The notes under the pieces are model-generated. The model searched no databases. It was not told the DNA's origin and saw only the letters and a program-made list of their open reading frames with translations. This document shows, piece by piece, positions 24,454-32,871 of a DNA stretch of 64,000 nt (within the stretch, counting starts at the first letter, position 1; every line of letters starts with the position of its first letter). Position numbers and translations under genes: made by a program. The DNA comes from Ornithinibacillus caprae. Its GTDB lineage: Bacteria > Bacillota > Bacilli > Bacillales > Amphibacillaceae. The stretch lies in contig NZ_WOCA01000008.1 in the NCBI RefSeq assembly GCF_009728145.1, forward strand, positions 1-64,000, read 5' to 3'.

Positions 24454-24490
24454 ACATTTACCTAATCTATTAATCAAAGGGGGAGGAATC

Positions 24491-25474
24491 ATGGACTTTA
24501 ATATTATTCGATGTGCAAGAGCAATTCTGCATGTTCGTGACTTAGATGCATCGCGTAAGTTTTATGTTGACGCACTTGGGTTCATTGAAACAGAGTCAGA
24601 TGATGATCATATCTATCTCCGTGGTCTAGAAGAGCATACGCATCATAGCCTTGTCTTAAAAAAAGCTGACGAACCTGCAGTAGAAGCCTTGGGATACAAA
24701 GTTTCATCCGAAGCAGATTTGGAAGCGTTATCAAAAATGTTAGAAGAAAAGGGCTATCCAACAAAGTGGTTGGAAAAGGGTGAACAACATGCTGTCGGTA
24801 GAACGTTAAGAGTACAGGATAATTCCGGGTTACCACTTGAGTTTTTTGCGGAAATGGAACCAATGGAACGCTTGTTACAACGCTATGACCTCTATAAAGG
24901 GTCAAGGATGCAGCGGATTGACCACTTCAACTGTGGCGTTCCTGATGTGGAGGAAGCGTATAATTTTTATCAGAAGAATTTCGGTTTTACTTGCTCGGAA
25001 TACACAGACACACCCGAAGGAAATATATGGGCTGCTTGGTTGCATCGAAAACAAAATGTGCATGATGTTGCTTTTATGAATGGGCTTGGGCCAAGACTTC
25101 ATCATATCGGTTTTTGGCTACCAGACCAACTTTCCTTAATTCATACATGCGATGTGCTCGCATCAATGGGATATGGAGAAGCAATTGAACGTGGGCCAGG
25201 AAGACATGGTTTATCCAATGCTTTCTTCCTCTATTTACGTGATCCGGATGGACACCGTATCGAGCTATATAGTGGAGATTATTTAACGAGTGATCCAGAT
25301 TTTAAACCAATTCGTTGGGATATCAATGATCCAATGCGACAAACATTTTGGGGCCATGCAGCACCTGATAGCTGGTTCAACGAGGCATCAGCTGTATTAG
25401 ATGTGTTTACGGGGGAGGAAGTAGGTCAAAAACCTGGTAAATTAAAGCAGCATAAGCCAACTTTTGTCATATAG
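24491..25474 (+). CDS. hpaD: 3,4-dihydroxyphenylacetate 2,3-dioxygenase
   Basis: Extradiol ring-cleaving dioxygenase of the vicinal-oxygen-chelate type, 327 residues, with two glyoxalase-like halves (about 1-125 and 140-275). Metal ligands are visible in the second half: His145 (RIDHFNC), His204/205 (LHHIGF) and Glu258 (HRIELY). It opens homoprotocatechuate to the semialdehyde used by HpaE. ATG 24491 has GGGGGAGGA 5 nt upstream. An upstream in-frame extension through the 21-bp array is possible but unlikely to be the main product. Confidence 0.9.
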   Translation: MDFNIIRCARAILHVRDLDASRKFYVDALGFIETESDDDHIYLRGLEEHTHHSLVLKKADEPAVEALGYKVSSEADLEALSKMLEEKGYPTKWLEKGEQHAVGRTLRVQDNSGLPLEFFAEMEPMERLLQRYDLYKGSRMQRIDHFNCGVPDVEEAYNFYQKNFGFTCSEYTDTPEGNIWAAWLHRKQNVHDVAFMNGLGPRLHHIGFWLPDQLSLIHTCDVLASMGYGEAIERGPGRHGLSNAFFLYLRDPDGHRIELYSGDYLTSDPDFKPIRWDINDPMRQTFWGHAAPDSWFNEASAVLDVFTGEEVGQKPGKLKQHKPTFVI

Positions 25475-25497
25475 ATATAACGGAGGAGGTTTACTAC

Positions 25498-25974
25498 ATG
25501 AATGATCAAACATTTCGAACGGCAATGGGAAAGTTTGCCACAGGGGTCACTGTTGTAACAACAAAGCACGGTGAGGATATACACGGGATGACTGCTAATG
25601 CGTTTATGTCTGTTTCATTAAATCCAAAGCTCGTGTTGATCTCGATTGATGAAAAAGCAACGATGATTAATTTTATCAATAAGTCAAATAAGTTTGCGGT
25701 AAGTATTCTTAGCGAAGACCAAAAAGATGTTTCAGCCTATTTTGCTGGGCAAGATAAAGAAGCAAGAGATGTTGAATTTAATTGGTTTAATGATATGCCA
25801 ACAATAAAGGATTCACTAGCAAATTTAACCTGTGAAGTATATGATTCGGTAACTGCTGGTGACCATACACTATATATTGGCGAGGTAACGGATATTTCTG
25901 TTACAGAAGGTGAACCGTTAGCATTTTATGAAGGTAAGTACCGTCAAATGAGTGACCTTAACGGGGTAGTTTAA
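25498..25974 (+). CDS. hpaC: 4-hydroxyphenylacetate 3-monooxygenase, flavin reductase component
   Basis: NADH:flavin oxidoreductase of 158 residues with the split-barrel flavin reductase pattern: FATGVTVVTT, GMTANAFMSVSLNPKLVLISI and a C-terminal GDHTLYIGEV with the active-site His. It delivers reduced flavin to HpaB. GGAGGAGG precedes the ATG. It lies 23 nt after hpaD and is followed by a hairpin. Confidence 0.9.
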   Translation: MNDQTFRTAMGKFATGVTVVTTKHGEDIHGMTANAFMSVSLNPKLVLISIDEKATMINFINKSNKFAVSILSEDQKDVSAYFAGQDKEARDVEFNWFNDMPTIKDSLANLTCEVYDSVTAGDHTLYIGEVTDISVTEGEPLAFYEGKYRQMSDLNGVV

Positions 25975-25994
25975 TAGATTAGCTGATTGAACAT

Positions 25995-26028
25995 TGCGCT
26001 AGAGTACCATACTTGGAGTTCTAGCGCA
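25995..26028 (+). other. Hairpin between hpaC and the Phe dehydrogenase gene
   Basis: A 9-bp perfect stem TGCGCTAGA/TCTAGCGCA with a 16-nt loop, without a following T-run. It may lower read-through or stabilise the hpaB-D-C message. Similar GCGC-rich pieces occur at 20233-20272 and 36850-36870. Confidence 0.45.
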
Positions 26029-26063
26029 CTGTCTGCTAGATAATGAAATGGAGGGATTTCACC

Positions 26064-27206
26064 GTGAACCAACAGCTGGTAAACAATTCACAAGTCGAAC
26101 AAGATATGTTTCAAAAGATTGTGGGACACGAACAGGTTGTTTTTTGTAATGATCCTGCAACTGGTTTACAAGCAATTATCGCCATTCACAATACAACCTT
26201 AGGACCTGCTCTTGGTGGAACTAGAATGTATCCGTACGCTTCCGTAGATGATGCATTGGATGATGTGTTGCGCTTATCTGAAGGAATGACTCACAAATGT
26301 GCTGCTGCTGATATTGATTTTGGCGGTGGAAAAGCAGTCATTATTGGAGATCCTAAAAAGGATAAATCAGCTGCATTGTTCCGCGCATTTGGTCAATTTG
26401 TAGATTCATTGAATGGGAGATTTTATACAGGGACAGATATGGGGACAACGATGGATGACTTCGTGCAAGCATCAAAGGAAACCAATTTTATTAATGGAAT
26501 TCCAGAGGAATATGGTGGAAGTGGAGACTCATCGGTACCAACTGCACAAGGTGTGATATATGGATTAATGGCAACGAATAAGTTTTTGTTTGGAAGTGAT
26601 CATTTACATGGGAGAACCTATGCCATCCAGGGACTTGGAAAGGTTGGTTATAAAGTTGCTGAGCAATTACTACAGGCAGGGGCAAAAGTAATTGTGACAG
26701 ATATTTATGAAGAAGTGATTCAATCGATTCAAACCAAGGCATCTGAATTGGGTACGACGGTTACAGTAGTAAATAGTGATGAGATTTATAAAGTAGAGGC
26801 AGATATTTTTGTTCCTTGTGCAATGGGGGGAATCGTAAATGATCAAACAATTCCAAGGTTACAGGTTAAAGCTGTAGTAGGTTCAGCAAATAATCAACTA
26901 AAAGACAATCTTCATGCAAAAGAATTACATGATAGGGGAATCCTGTATGCTCCAGATTATATCGTAAATGCTGGTGGACTAATTCAAGTAGCGGATGAAT
27001 TGTACGGACCAAATAAAGAAAGAGTCCTACTGAAAACGAAGGCAATTTATCAGTCATTACTAGAAATCTATGAACAAGCCAATCTAGATGTGATAACAAC
27101 GTTAGAGGCAGCGAATCGTAAATGTCAAAACCGATTAGAGCAACAACTAAAACGGAATAATTTCTTTACTCGCACGAGAAGTCCAAAATGGCAAATCAAG
27201 GAGTAG
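26064..27206 (+). CDS. pdh: Phenylalanine dehydrogenase (Glu/Leu/Phe/Val dehydrogenase family)
   Basis: NAD-dependent oxidative deaminase, 380 residues, the usual length of Bacillus PheDH. Catalytic Lys90 sits in GGGKAV, the Asp in GTDMGTT, and the NAD loop in [11 protein letters not shown]. The stretch [20 protein letters not shown] carries Asn where leucine dehydrogenases have Asp (ETD), a PheDH feature. Bacillus enzymes of this type also accept tyrosine, giving (4-hydroxy)phenylpyruvate. I chose GTG 26064 because GGAGGG lies 8 nt upstream; the ATG at 26043 has no ribosome site. Its place in the hpa operon suggests it feeds aromatic amino acids into the pathway. Confidence 0.82.
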   Translation: MNQQLVNNSQVEQDMFQKIVGHEQVVFCNDPATGLQAIIAIHNTTLGPALGGTRMYPYASVDDALDDVLRLSEGMTHKCAAADIDFGGGKAVIIGDPKKDKSAALFRAFGQFVDSLNGRFYTGTDMGTTMDDFVQASKETNFINGIPEEYGGSGDSSVPTAQGVIYGLMATNKFLFGSDHLHGRTYAIQGLGKVGYKVAEQLLQAGAKVIVTDIYEEVIQSIQTKASELGTTVTVVNSDEIYKVEADIFVPCAMGGIVNDQTIPRLQVKAVVGSANNQLKDNLHAKELHDRGILYAPDYIVNAGGLIQVADELYGPNKERVLLKTKAIYQSLLEIYEQANLDVITTLEAANRKCQNRLEQQLKRNNFFTRTRSPKWQIKE

Positions 27207-27218
27207 TGAGGTGAAGGC

Positions 27219-28460
27219 ATGGTTGAAGTAAAATTCCATGATATTGGTGAAGGGATGAATGAAGGGGAAATCATTAATTATTTTGTGAGTGTAGGGGATC
27301 GAGTCTCAGTCGATCAACCTCTTGTTGAAATGCAAACGGATAAAATGGTTGCCGAAATCCCATCACCAGCAACTGGTACGGTAAAGGCAATTCATCACGA
27401 GGTAGGTACAACGGTAACGATTGGTACACCAATTTTGGAGATTGATGATGGAAAAGAAATGAATGCCAGCTCTGAAAAAGAGGTTTCAGCTGCAATCTCG
27501 ACCCCAGAAAAACCTGAAGTTTTCCAAGCACACAAGCAACAGGAAGCAAAAAAACCCCCGAAACGAATTATTGCAGCACCACACACAAGAAGGATTGCAC
27601 GGGAGAATGATGTGGATATTGAAAAAGTACAAGGTTCTGGGCCAGCAGGAAGAGTATTAGATGAAGATATTTTTAATTATATTCGCAAGCAACAATCACA
27701 ATCTACGAAAACAGAAGAAAAAGCTCAATCGGTAGCTTCACAAGTAAATGATTCTATAGAAATAAGCGAAACAGATACCATTCCTTTTACTGGAATTCGT
27801 AAACAAATCGCTCAAAAGATGACTACATCCCTATCCACTATTCCACATGTAACTCATTTTGATGAAGCGGATGTAACGAACTTAATGAAGCTTCGACGGG
27901 AGTTAAAAGATACGGGGGAGAATATATCTATTGTAGCCTTTTTCTTAAAAGCAATAGCTATAACATTAAAGGATTTTCCAATATTTAATGCACAATTAGA
28001 TGAAGAAAATGATGTGATTAGACTACATAAGAACTACCATATTGGACTAGCGACAGACACAACTAATGGGTTACTCGTTCCGGTACTTCGTGATGTCGAT
28101 CGAAAAAACCTTCGTGAGATTCATAGCGAAATGAAGGAATTAACAAAGAAAGCACAGGAAGGAAAGCTTACAGTACAAGAAATAAGAGGTGGAACGTTTA
28201 CGATTAGTAATGTTGGCCCGTTAGGAGGGACAGCTGCAACACCGATTATCAATCATCCACAAACGGGTATTATCGCCTTTCATAAGACCAAAAAGACCCC
28301 TGTAGTTATAGAAGATAATCAAATAGCTGTACGTTCTATCATGACCATGTCCTTGTCCTTTGATCACCGTGTTGCTGATGGAGCTTATGCAGTTCGATTT
28401 ACAAATCGATTCAATGAGTTAATTGAAAACCCAAATAGGCTTATGTTGGAATTGACTTGA
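27219..28460 (+). CDS. 2-oxoacid dehydrogenase E2 (dihydrolipoamide acyltransferase), unpaired
   Basis: Acyltransferase core of a 2-oxoacid dehydrogenase complex, 413 residues. Lipoyl domain at 1-77 with Lys42 in QTDKMVAE; E3-binding domain at about 120-160 (TRRIARENDVDIEKVQGSGPAGR); catalytic domain from about 190 with SFDHRVADG carrying the active-site His and Asp. It is 12 nt after the Phe dehydrogenase. No E1 or E3 gene is in the window, so it must borrow partners (branched-chain type most likely) or be a specialised E2. A plausible job is oxidative decarboxylation of phenylpyruvate or 4-hydroxyphenylpyruvate to the arylacetyl-CoA. Substrate is inferred only from context. Confidence 0.82.
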   Translation: MVEVKFHDIGEGMNEGEIINYFVSVGDRVSVDQPLVEMQTDKMVAEIPSPATGTVKAIHHEVGTTVTIGTPILEIDDGKEMNASSEKEVSAAISTPEKPEVFQAHKQQEAKKPPKRIIAAPHTRRIARENDVDIEKVQGSGPAGRVLDEDIFNYIRKQQSQSTKTEEKAQSVASQVNDSIEISETDTIPFTGIRKQIAQKMTTSLSTIPHVTHFDEADVTNLMKLRRELKDTGENISIVAFFLKAIAITLKDFPIFNAQLDEENDVIRLHKNYHIGLATDTTNGLLVPVLRDVDRKNLREIHSEMKELTKKAQEGKLTVQEIRGGTFTISNVGPLGGTAATPIINHPQTGIIAFHKTKKTPVVIEDNQIAVRSIMTMSLSFDHRVADGAYAVRFTNRFNELIENPNRLMLELT

Positions 28461-28480
28461 GAGTAGAGGTGAAAACATTT

Positions 28481-29257
28481 ATGTATCAAGGAAAAGCAAG
28501 AGTTTGTGGGTCATCTAATACAGAAAACATTCGTATGAATGATTCACAAATTATTTGGAACGGAAAACGATACAAAGATGATGAGATATCATGGCAATCA
28601 CCTGTTACAGGAACGGTTTATGGAACTATTTTTAATTTTAAAGAACAACTAGATGCAATGAATAGCAAATTCAAACAAGAGCCATATCAAGCTGAGCCAA
28701 ATAGGCCAATATTGTATGTGAAGCCGAGAAACACAATCAATGCACACCTTCATGAAGTTCAGTTGCCTTCTGATGTGAAAGAAGTACAAATCAATGCAAC
28801 ACTTGGAATCGTGATCGGGAGAAATGCAACCAATATTTCCGAACAAGAAGCACTTAATTATGTAGAAGGATATACCGTTGTAAACGATGTGACTGTCCCT
28901 CATGATAATTTTTATCGACCAAATATAAAAAATAAAGTTCGTGATGGCTTTTGTCCAGTTGGTCCATGGATCATGGAAAAAAGAGAAGTTCCCAACCCAG
29001 AACAGTTAATGGTTTGGACATTTATAAATGATGAGTTAGTACAAGTGCAAAATTTAAATGATCTTGTACGACCAATTCCAAAACTATTAGCAGATGTTAC
29101 GGAGTTTATGACCTTATTTAAAGGGGATATGCTACTAGTAGGTGTTCCACATAATCCTCCAACAGCAACGGCTGGTGATACGGTTCGTATTGAAATTGAC
29201 CAAATTGGATGCTTAGAAAACACTTTTGTGGCTGATGTTGGAGGTGGTCGTTTATGA
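28481..29257 (+). CDS. FAH-family protein, HpaG N-terminal-half type
   Basis: A 258-residue protein of the fumarylacetoacetate hydrolase fold, matching the N-terminal half of bifunctional HpaG (isomerase/decarboxylase). The metal-binding E-x-E of active members is replaced: VQINATLGIVIG has Asn-Ala-Thr where the next protein has Glu-Cys-Glu. It may be a non-catalytic partner of the 29254 protein. ATG 28481 has AGAGGTG 9 nt upstream; a TTG at 28457 is a weaker option. It overlaps the next gene by 4 nt (ATGA). Confidence 0.8.
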   Translation: MYQGKARVCGSSNTENIRMNDSQIIWNGKRYKDDEISWQSPVTGTVYGTIFNFKEQLDAMNSKFKQEPYQAEPNRPILYVKPRNTINAHLHEVQLPSDVKEVQINATLGIVIGRNATNISEQEALNYVEGYTVVNDVTVPHDNFYRPNIKNKVRDGFCPVGPWIMEKREVPNPEQLMVWTFINDELVQVQNLNDLVRPIPKLLADVTEFMTLFKGDMLLVGVPHNPPTATAGDTVRIEIDQIGCLENTFVADVGGGRL

Positions 29258-30009
29258 AGCAGGCCCGTGTTGCTTGTTTTGGTGGCATACATGATGCATG
29301 GGAAGTAGAGGGGAAATTACAGCTTCGTGATGGGAGAATAGTAGATTCCGATGCGGTTATCTGGCTACCACCAGTAGAAGCGGGGACTATTTTTGCGCTT
29401 GGGTTAAATTACGCAGACCATGCTTCAGAAATTAGCTTTAAAGCACCGGATGAGCCGTTAGTTTTTATAAAAGGACCTAACTCATTACTGGGGCATAATG
29501 GTCAAACACGCAGACCAAGTGGTGTGGAAACGATGCACTATGAATGTGAGTTAGCAGTTATTATTGGTAAGGAGGCTCGTAATATTAAGCAAGCGGAAGC
29601 ATATGAGTATGTAGCGGGATATACGGTAGCGAATGATTATGCAATTCGGGATTATTTAGAAAACTATTATCGACCAAATCTAGCAGTGAAAAACCGTGAC
29701 ACCCTAACACCTATTGGGCCATATGTAGTAGATAAGGAATCGATTCCTAACCCAATGAATCTTTTTTTACGGACATACGTAAATGGGGAACTAAAACAAG
29801 AGGGGTCCACAAAGGATATGGTTTTTGATATACCGTATCTAATCGAGTATTTAAGTAGCTTTATGACGTTACATGAAAATGATGTTATTTTGACAGGAAC
29901 TCCTAAGGGAACAGTTAATGTTCGTGAGGGAGATGAAGTTGTTACGGAGATAGAAGGAATTGGTGCACTTAGAAATACGATTGTAGGGGATCACGTATTC
30001 AATAGATAA
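29254..30009 (+). CDS. hpaG: FAH-family isomerase/decarboxylase, HpaG C-terminal-half type
   Basis: A 251-residue FAH-fold enzyme with an intact metal site: MHYECELAVIIG (E-x-E) and later the Asp in AGYTVANDYAIRD. It matches the catalytic half of HpaG, which decarboxylates 5-oxo-pent-3-ene-1,2,5-tricarboxylate. Start overlaps the previous gene by four bases, so the two halves are translationally coupled and probably form a complex. In E. coli the two halves are one fused protein. Confidence 0.85.
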   Translation: MKQARVACFGGIHDAWEVEGKLQLRDGRIVDSDAVIWLPPVEAGTIFALGLNYADHASEISFKAPDEPLVFIKGPNSLLGHNGQTRRPSGVETMHYECELAVIIGKEARNIKQAEAYEYVAGYTVANDYAIRDYLENYYRPNLAVKNRDTLTPIGPYVVDKESIPNPMNLFLRTYVNGELKQEGSTKDMVFDIPYLIEYLSSFMTLHENDVILTGTPKGTVNVREGDEVVTEIEGIGALRNTIVGDHVFNR

Positions 30010-30022
30010 GGAGCTGAAGCCA

Positions 30023-30406
30023 ATGCCACATATCATAATCGAATATACTGCTAATTTGAGAGATGATGGCGATATTCCTAACCTACTTAAAACAATAAAC
30101 AGAACATTAATTGAACAAGGAGATGTATTTCCGATTGGAGGAATACGCTCTCGTGCAATAGAAGTACATGACTATGTGATCGCTGATGGGACAGGAGAAG
30201 ATGATGCCTTTGTCCATGTTTCATTAAAAATCGGTGCTGGAAGATCTGAAGAGGTTCTGAAGCGTTCGTGTGATACACTTTTTCAAGCAATCGAGAATCA
30301 TTTTTCTGATCTTTTTAATTCCCGGTACTTAGCACTATCGATGGAGGTTATAGAATTTCAAAAGAAGACTTATAAAAAGAATAATATACATGTGCGGTAT
30401 AAGTAA
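30023..30406 (+). CDS. hpaF: 5-carboxymethyl-2-hydroxymuconate delta-isomerase
   Basis: A small tautomerase-fold protein, 127 residues. Pro2, which becomes the N-terminal catalytic base after Met removal, starts the motif PHIIIEYTANL. GGIRSRAIEVHDYVIADG and FVHVSLKIGAGRS match HpaF/CHMI. It isomerises 5-carboxymethyl-2-hydroxymuconate for HpaG. AAGGAGCTGAAG precedes the ATG, 13 nt after hpaG. Last gene before a terminator. Confidence 0.9.
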   Translation: MPHIIIEYTANLRDDGDIPNLLKTINRTLIEQGDVFPIGGIRSRAIEVHDYVIADGTGEDDAFVHVSLKIGAGRSEEVLKRSCDTLFQAIENHFSDLFNSRYLALSMEVIEFQKKTYKKNNIHVRYK

Positions 30407-30422
30407 GTTTAATTATTATTGT

Positions 30423-30456
30423 CTTCCTTCTATAATAGAAGGGAGATTTTTTCTTT
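30423..30456 (+). terminator. Intrinsic terminator after hpaF
   Basis: A 10-bp stem with one wobble (30423-30432 with 30436-30445) is followed by ATTTTTTCTTT. It lies only 17-24 nt before the SDR start, so some read-through into the SDR gene is possible. Confidence 0.8.
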
Positions 30457-30469
30457 AAGGAGGAAACGT

Positions 30470-31261
30470 ATGGATCTGAAGCTAAAAGGAAAATCAGTAA
30501 TCGTTACCGCAGCTAGTAAAGGACTTGGAAAAGCAGTGGCAACTGCATATGCTAGTGAAGGAGCACATGTTTTAATTAGTAGTAGAAATGAACCGTCGTT
30601 ACAAACAACTTTAGATGACATAAAGCAAGAAACAGGCAATGAGAATGTAGAATATATTGTATGTAATATGAAAAATCCAGAAGATATTAAGCAATTGGTA
30701 GCTAAAGCAGTATCATGGAATGGGACTGTCGATGTTTTAATTAATAATGCTGGTGGGCCACCAGCTGGGAGCTTTTTTGATATGACAGATGATGATTGGT
30801 ACCGTGCATTTGAATTAAATTTACTAAGCTTTGTTCGAACAATTCGTGAGGTTGTACCATTTATGAAGAAACAAAAGCGTGGACATATTGTGAATTTGGC
30901 TTCCTCATCCATGAAGCAAAGTCTTGATCAGTTATTATTGTCCAATTCTATCCGTCCAGGTGTTGCTGGGTTGACGAAAAGTCTAGCTCAAGAATTTGGG
31001 CAGGATCATATTTTAATAAACGCGGTTGGACCTGGAACAATTGAAACGGATCGCATTGTAGAATTAAATCAAGTAAGAGCGGATAAATTAGGTGTGTCGT
31101 TGGATGAAGTTAAGAGAAGTGCAGAGCAGGCAATTCCTATGAAACGATATGGAAACCCAGAGGAATTTGCGCGTGCAGTAGTGTTTTTAGGAAGTGGCGC
31201 GAATACGTATATTTCAGGACAATCTCTTCTGGTAGATGGTGGCCTGGTGAAGGCATTGTAA
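30470..31261 (+). CDS. Short-chain dehydrogenase/reductase with altered catalytic motif
   Basis: Rossmann-fold SDR of 263 residues. The cofactor motif is ASKGLGKAV and NNAGG is present. The canonical Tyr-x3-Lys is not: the segment that should read YSASK reads SNSIR (LLLSNSIRPGVAGL), so Tyr and Lys become Ser and Arg. The catalytic Ser region is SSSMKQS. ATG 30470 has AAGGAGG 7 nt upstream. It follows the hpaF terminator and may be partly co-expressed with the hpa genes; substrate unknown. SDR subgroups with this change exist, so it may still be an enzyme with another mechanism. Confidence 0.8.
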   Translation: MDLKLKGKSVIVTAASKGLGKAVATAYASEGAHVLISSRNEPSLQTTLDDIKQETGNENVEYIVCNMKNPEDIKQLVAKAVSWNGTVDVLINNAGGPPAGSFFDMTDDDWYRAFELNLLSFVRTIREVVPFMKKQKRGHIVNLASSSMKQSLDQLLLSNSIRPGVAGLTKSLAQEFGQDHILINAVGPGTIETDRIVELNQVRADKLGVSLDEVKRSAEQAIPMKRYGNPEEFARAVVFLGSGANTYISGQSLLVDGGLVKAL

Positions 31262-31339
31262 AAAATCCTATTTGTTAATCATGGCTGTTTAGTAAAAGGA
31301 TTGTTACTTCTTTCATGCAACGAACTTTAAGGAGTATTG

Positions 31340-31878
31340 GATGTAGAAAGCGCAGTAACTTATTGCCTAGTAAACAAGCAAGAGAGGACCAAGTAACAGC
31401 AACGTGATTTACGCTTCGGGCAGTCACTTTCACAGTGTCTACTTTGCCGCGGACACGGCTTCAGCAAGAGAACATCTTGAATATACTTCTTTTCCCTTGC
31501 AGAGAGGAACTATGCTTCAAAGTGATACTATCAGATTTAGGCGCATCAATGCGAGGTATTCAAGCACGTGGTGTTCCCACAGGACAAAGGTTTTCGGTGG
31601 GCCAAGTAATCGCAGGCCCAAGGAATACTTCGACAGCTTTACATCGTTGGAAGAATTTTTGAGGAACCGTCTGCGCTCCAATCACTAGACTAAAACAAGT
31701 TATTTTATAAATTAAAGAGCAAAATCATAGCGGAGAAAATACACGAAGACTCCTGGGGGAGCAAAGGCATCGGTGAGATCCCGCAGTGCGACAGTACGAG
31801 GAAGCTCACCAGCCGCCCGCGGAAAGCGAAGTGTATTTTCGGAGCGGGTAATAAAGCACCAACCATCATTTCCGGTTA
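31340..31878 (+). repeat. Long noncoding dispersed repeat, copy 1 (~540 bp)
   Basis: From GATGTAGAAAGCGCAGTAAC to CATTTCCGGTTA this segment matches 48678-49326 in the same orientation with scattered differences. It contains a subelement bounded by inverted ends GGAGAAAATACAC (31732-31744) and GTGTATTTTCGGAGCG (about 31830-31847) around a GC-rich, stem-forming core. No frame is preserved between the copies, so it is noncoding. Positions 31262-31339 show only a weak hairpin, and 31879-31943 nothing. Confidence 0.8.
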
Positions 31879-31943
31879 CTTCGCATTCGACATCAATAGT
31901 GACATACTATGAGAAAAACGCTTTAAACAAAGAAGATTTTTAC

Positions 31944-32576
31944 TTATATTAAATTTAATATCCCTAGCGCAATTAAAAGCGCTGGCGGAATAAATGACAT
32001 TCGCCGCATACGCTTATTATGGGATAAAATCACACCAATTTTTATTCCATAATGGACAAATATACCGCTCATCAATGCAATGAGTATAGCTGTTAGAATT
32101 GCCGAATACCCAATAATTGCAGCACCTATACCAGCTCCAAAAGCATCTAACGCTAAAGCGGTTCCTAATAGGAATGCCTCACTTGCTGAAATGATACCGG
32201 ATTTATCTAGGTCCGCTTGATCAGGTGTTGTAAGGACAGTTTTAAGACTATGAAACTTATTCGTAGATTCCTCTATCGAAGCCTCGACCGCATCCTCTTT
32301 TTGGATTTGCGAACGAATGGTATTGATTAATGAAAACAACCCCAAGGTAATTAAAATCGAACCGCCAATTATATTGGCCATATCTGATGAAATAAAGGAA
32401 CTAATCATATTTCCTAGTAGCATAGATGTTAGTACAACAATTCCAGAGCAAAGCATGATGATACTTAATGCAGTCATTGGTACACGAATTTTTCTCATAC
32501 CGTATGAAACACCTACACCAAATCCATCTAAGCTTACAGCAATGACTAGCAGTAATAATCCAGTATAGAAGAGCAT
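31944..32576 (-). CDS. ytaF: Sporulation membrane protein YtaF (MntP-like fold)
   Basis: A 210-residue membrane protein with two repeated halves of three helices, each with a conserved Asp-containing motif (VSLDGFGVGVSYG; LALDAFGAGIGAA), as in MntP-type exporters. The central loop TTPDQADLDKSGIISASEAF is a YtaF trademark. Needed in sporulation; probably a cation transporter. AAAGGAT precedes the ATG. Supports a spore-former. Confidence 0.88.
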   Translation of the reverse strand: MLFYTGLLLLVIAVSLDGFGVGVSYGMRKIRVPMTALSIIMLCSGIVVLTSMLLGNMISSFISSDMANIIGGSILITLGLFSLINTIRSQIQKEDAVEASIEESTNKFHSLKTVLTTPDQADLDKSGIISASEAFLLGTALALDAFGAGIGAAIIGYSAILTAILIALMSGIFVHYGIKIGVILSHNKRMRRMSFIPPALLIALGILNLI

Positions 32577-32691
32577 AACATCATATCCTTTAGCTTATAT
32601 CTAACATATTGTATGGATGGTAAGGATGAAGTGTGCTTGTGCCAGTCAAACTGCGTAAAAAACGTATATATGGTAAAGTAGCGTTATAGGT

Positions 32692-32853
32692 TTTATCCCG
32701 CATATAACTGGCAGTAAGCCTCCCACTTCAAACCTACGAGGTAAAACCAAGGAGGTTAAGTGGAGGATCAACTGCCAGTAAATGACCGATTCGTTCATCT
32801 AACAGTCAGTGGTGGGATGAATAATCCCACCACTGATTGAAGATTCACTTTAT
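32692..32853 (+). repeat. Structured intergenic repeat, full-length copy B
   Basis: Same ends (TTTATCCCGCATATAAC ... TTCACTTTAT) and plan as copy A at 4831-4993. Stem 1 pairs ACTGGCAGT (32707-32715) with ACTGCCAGT (32771-32779), enclosing CTCCCACTT/AAGTGGAG. Stem 2 pairs CAGTGGTGGGAT with ATCCCACCACTG. Compared with copy A, paired bases change together. It ends 18 nt before topB, so it would be part of the topB leader. The remainder of 32577-32691 holds nothing identifiable. Confidence 0.82.
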
Positions 32854-32871
32854 AAAGAGAGGATAATTAAA

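Noticed and set aside
24284-24490. 69-codon heptad-repeat extension of HpaD as the annotated start
   Set aside because: A much stronger ribosome site precedes ATG 24491 and HpaD homologues start there; kept only as a finding.
31404-31688. 94- and 75-codon frames inside the long repeat
   Set aside because: Not preserved in the second copy at 48.7-49.3 kb and lacking ribosome sites.
31340-31878. OLE RNA (large extremophile RNA) for the ~600-nt repeats
   Set aside because: Size fits, but two diverged copies exist in one window without the usual single-copy context, and I cannot match the conserved motifs.
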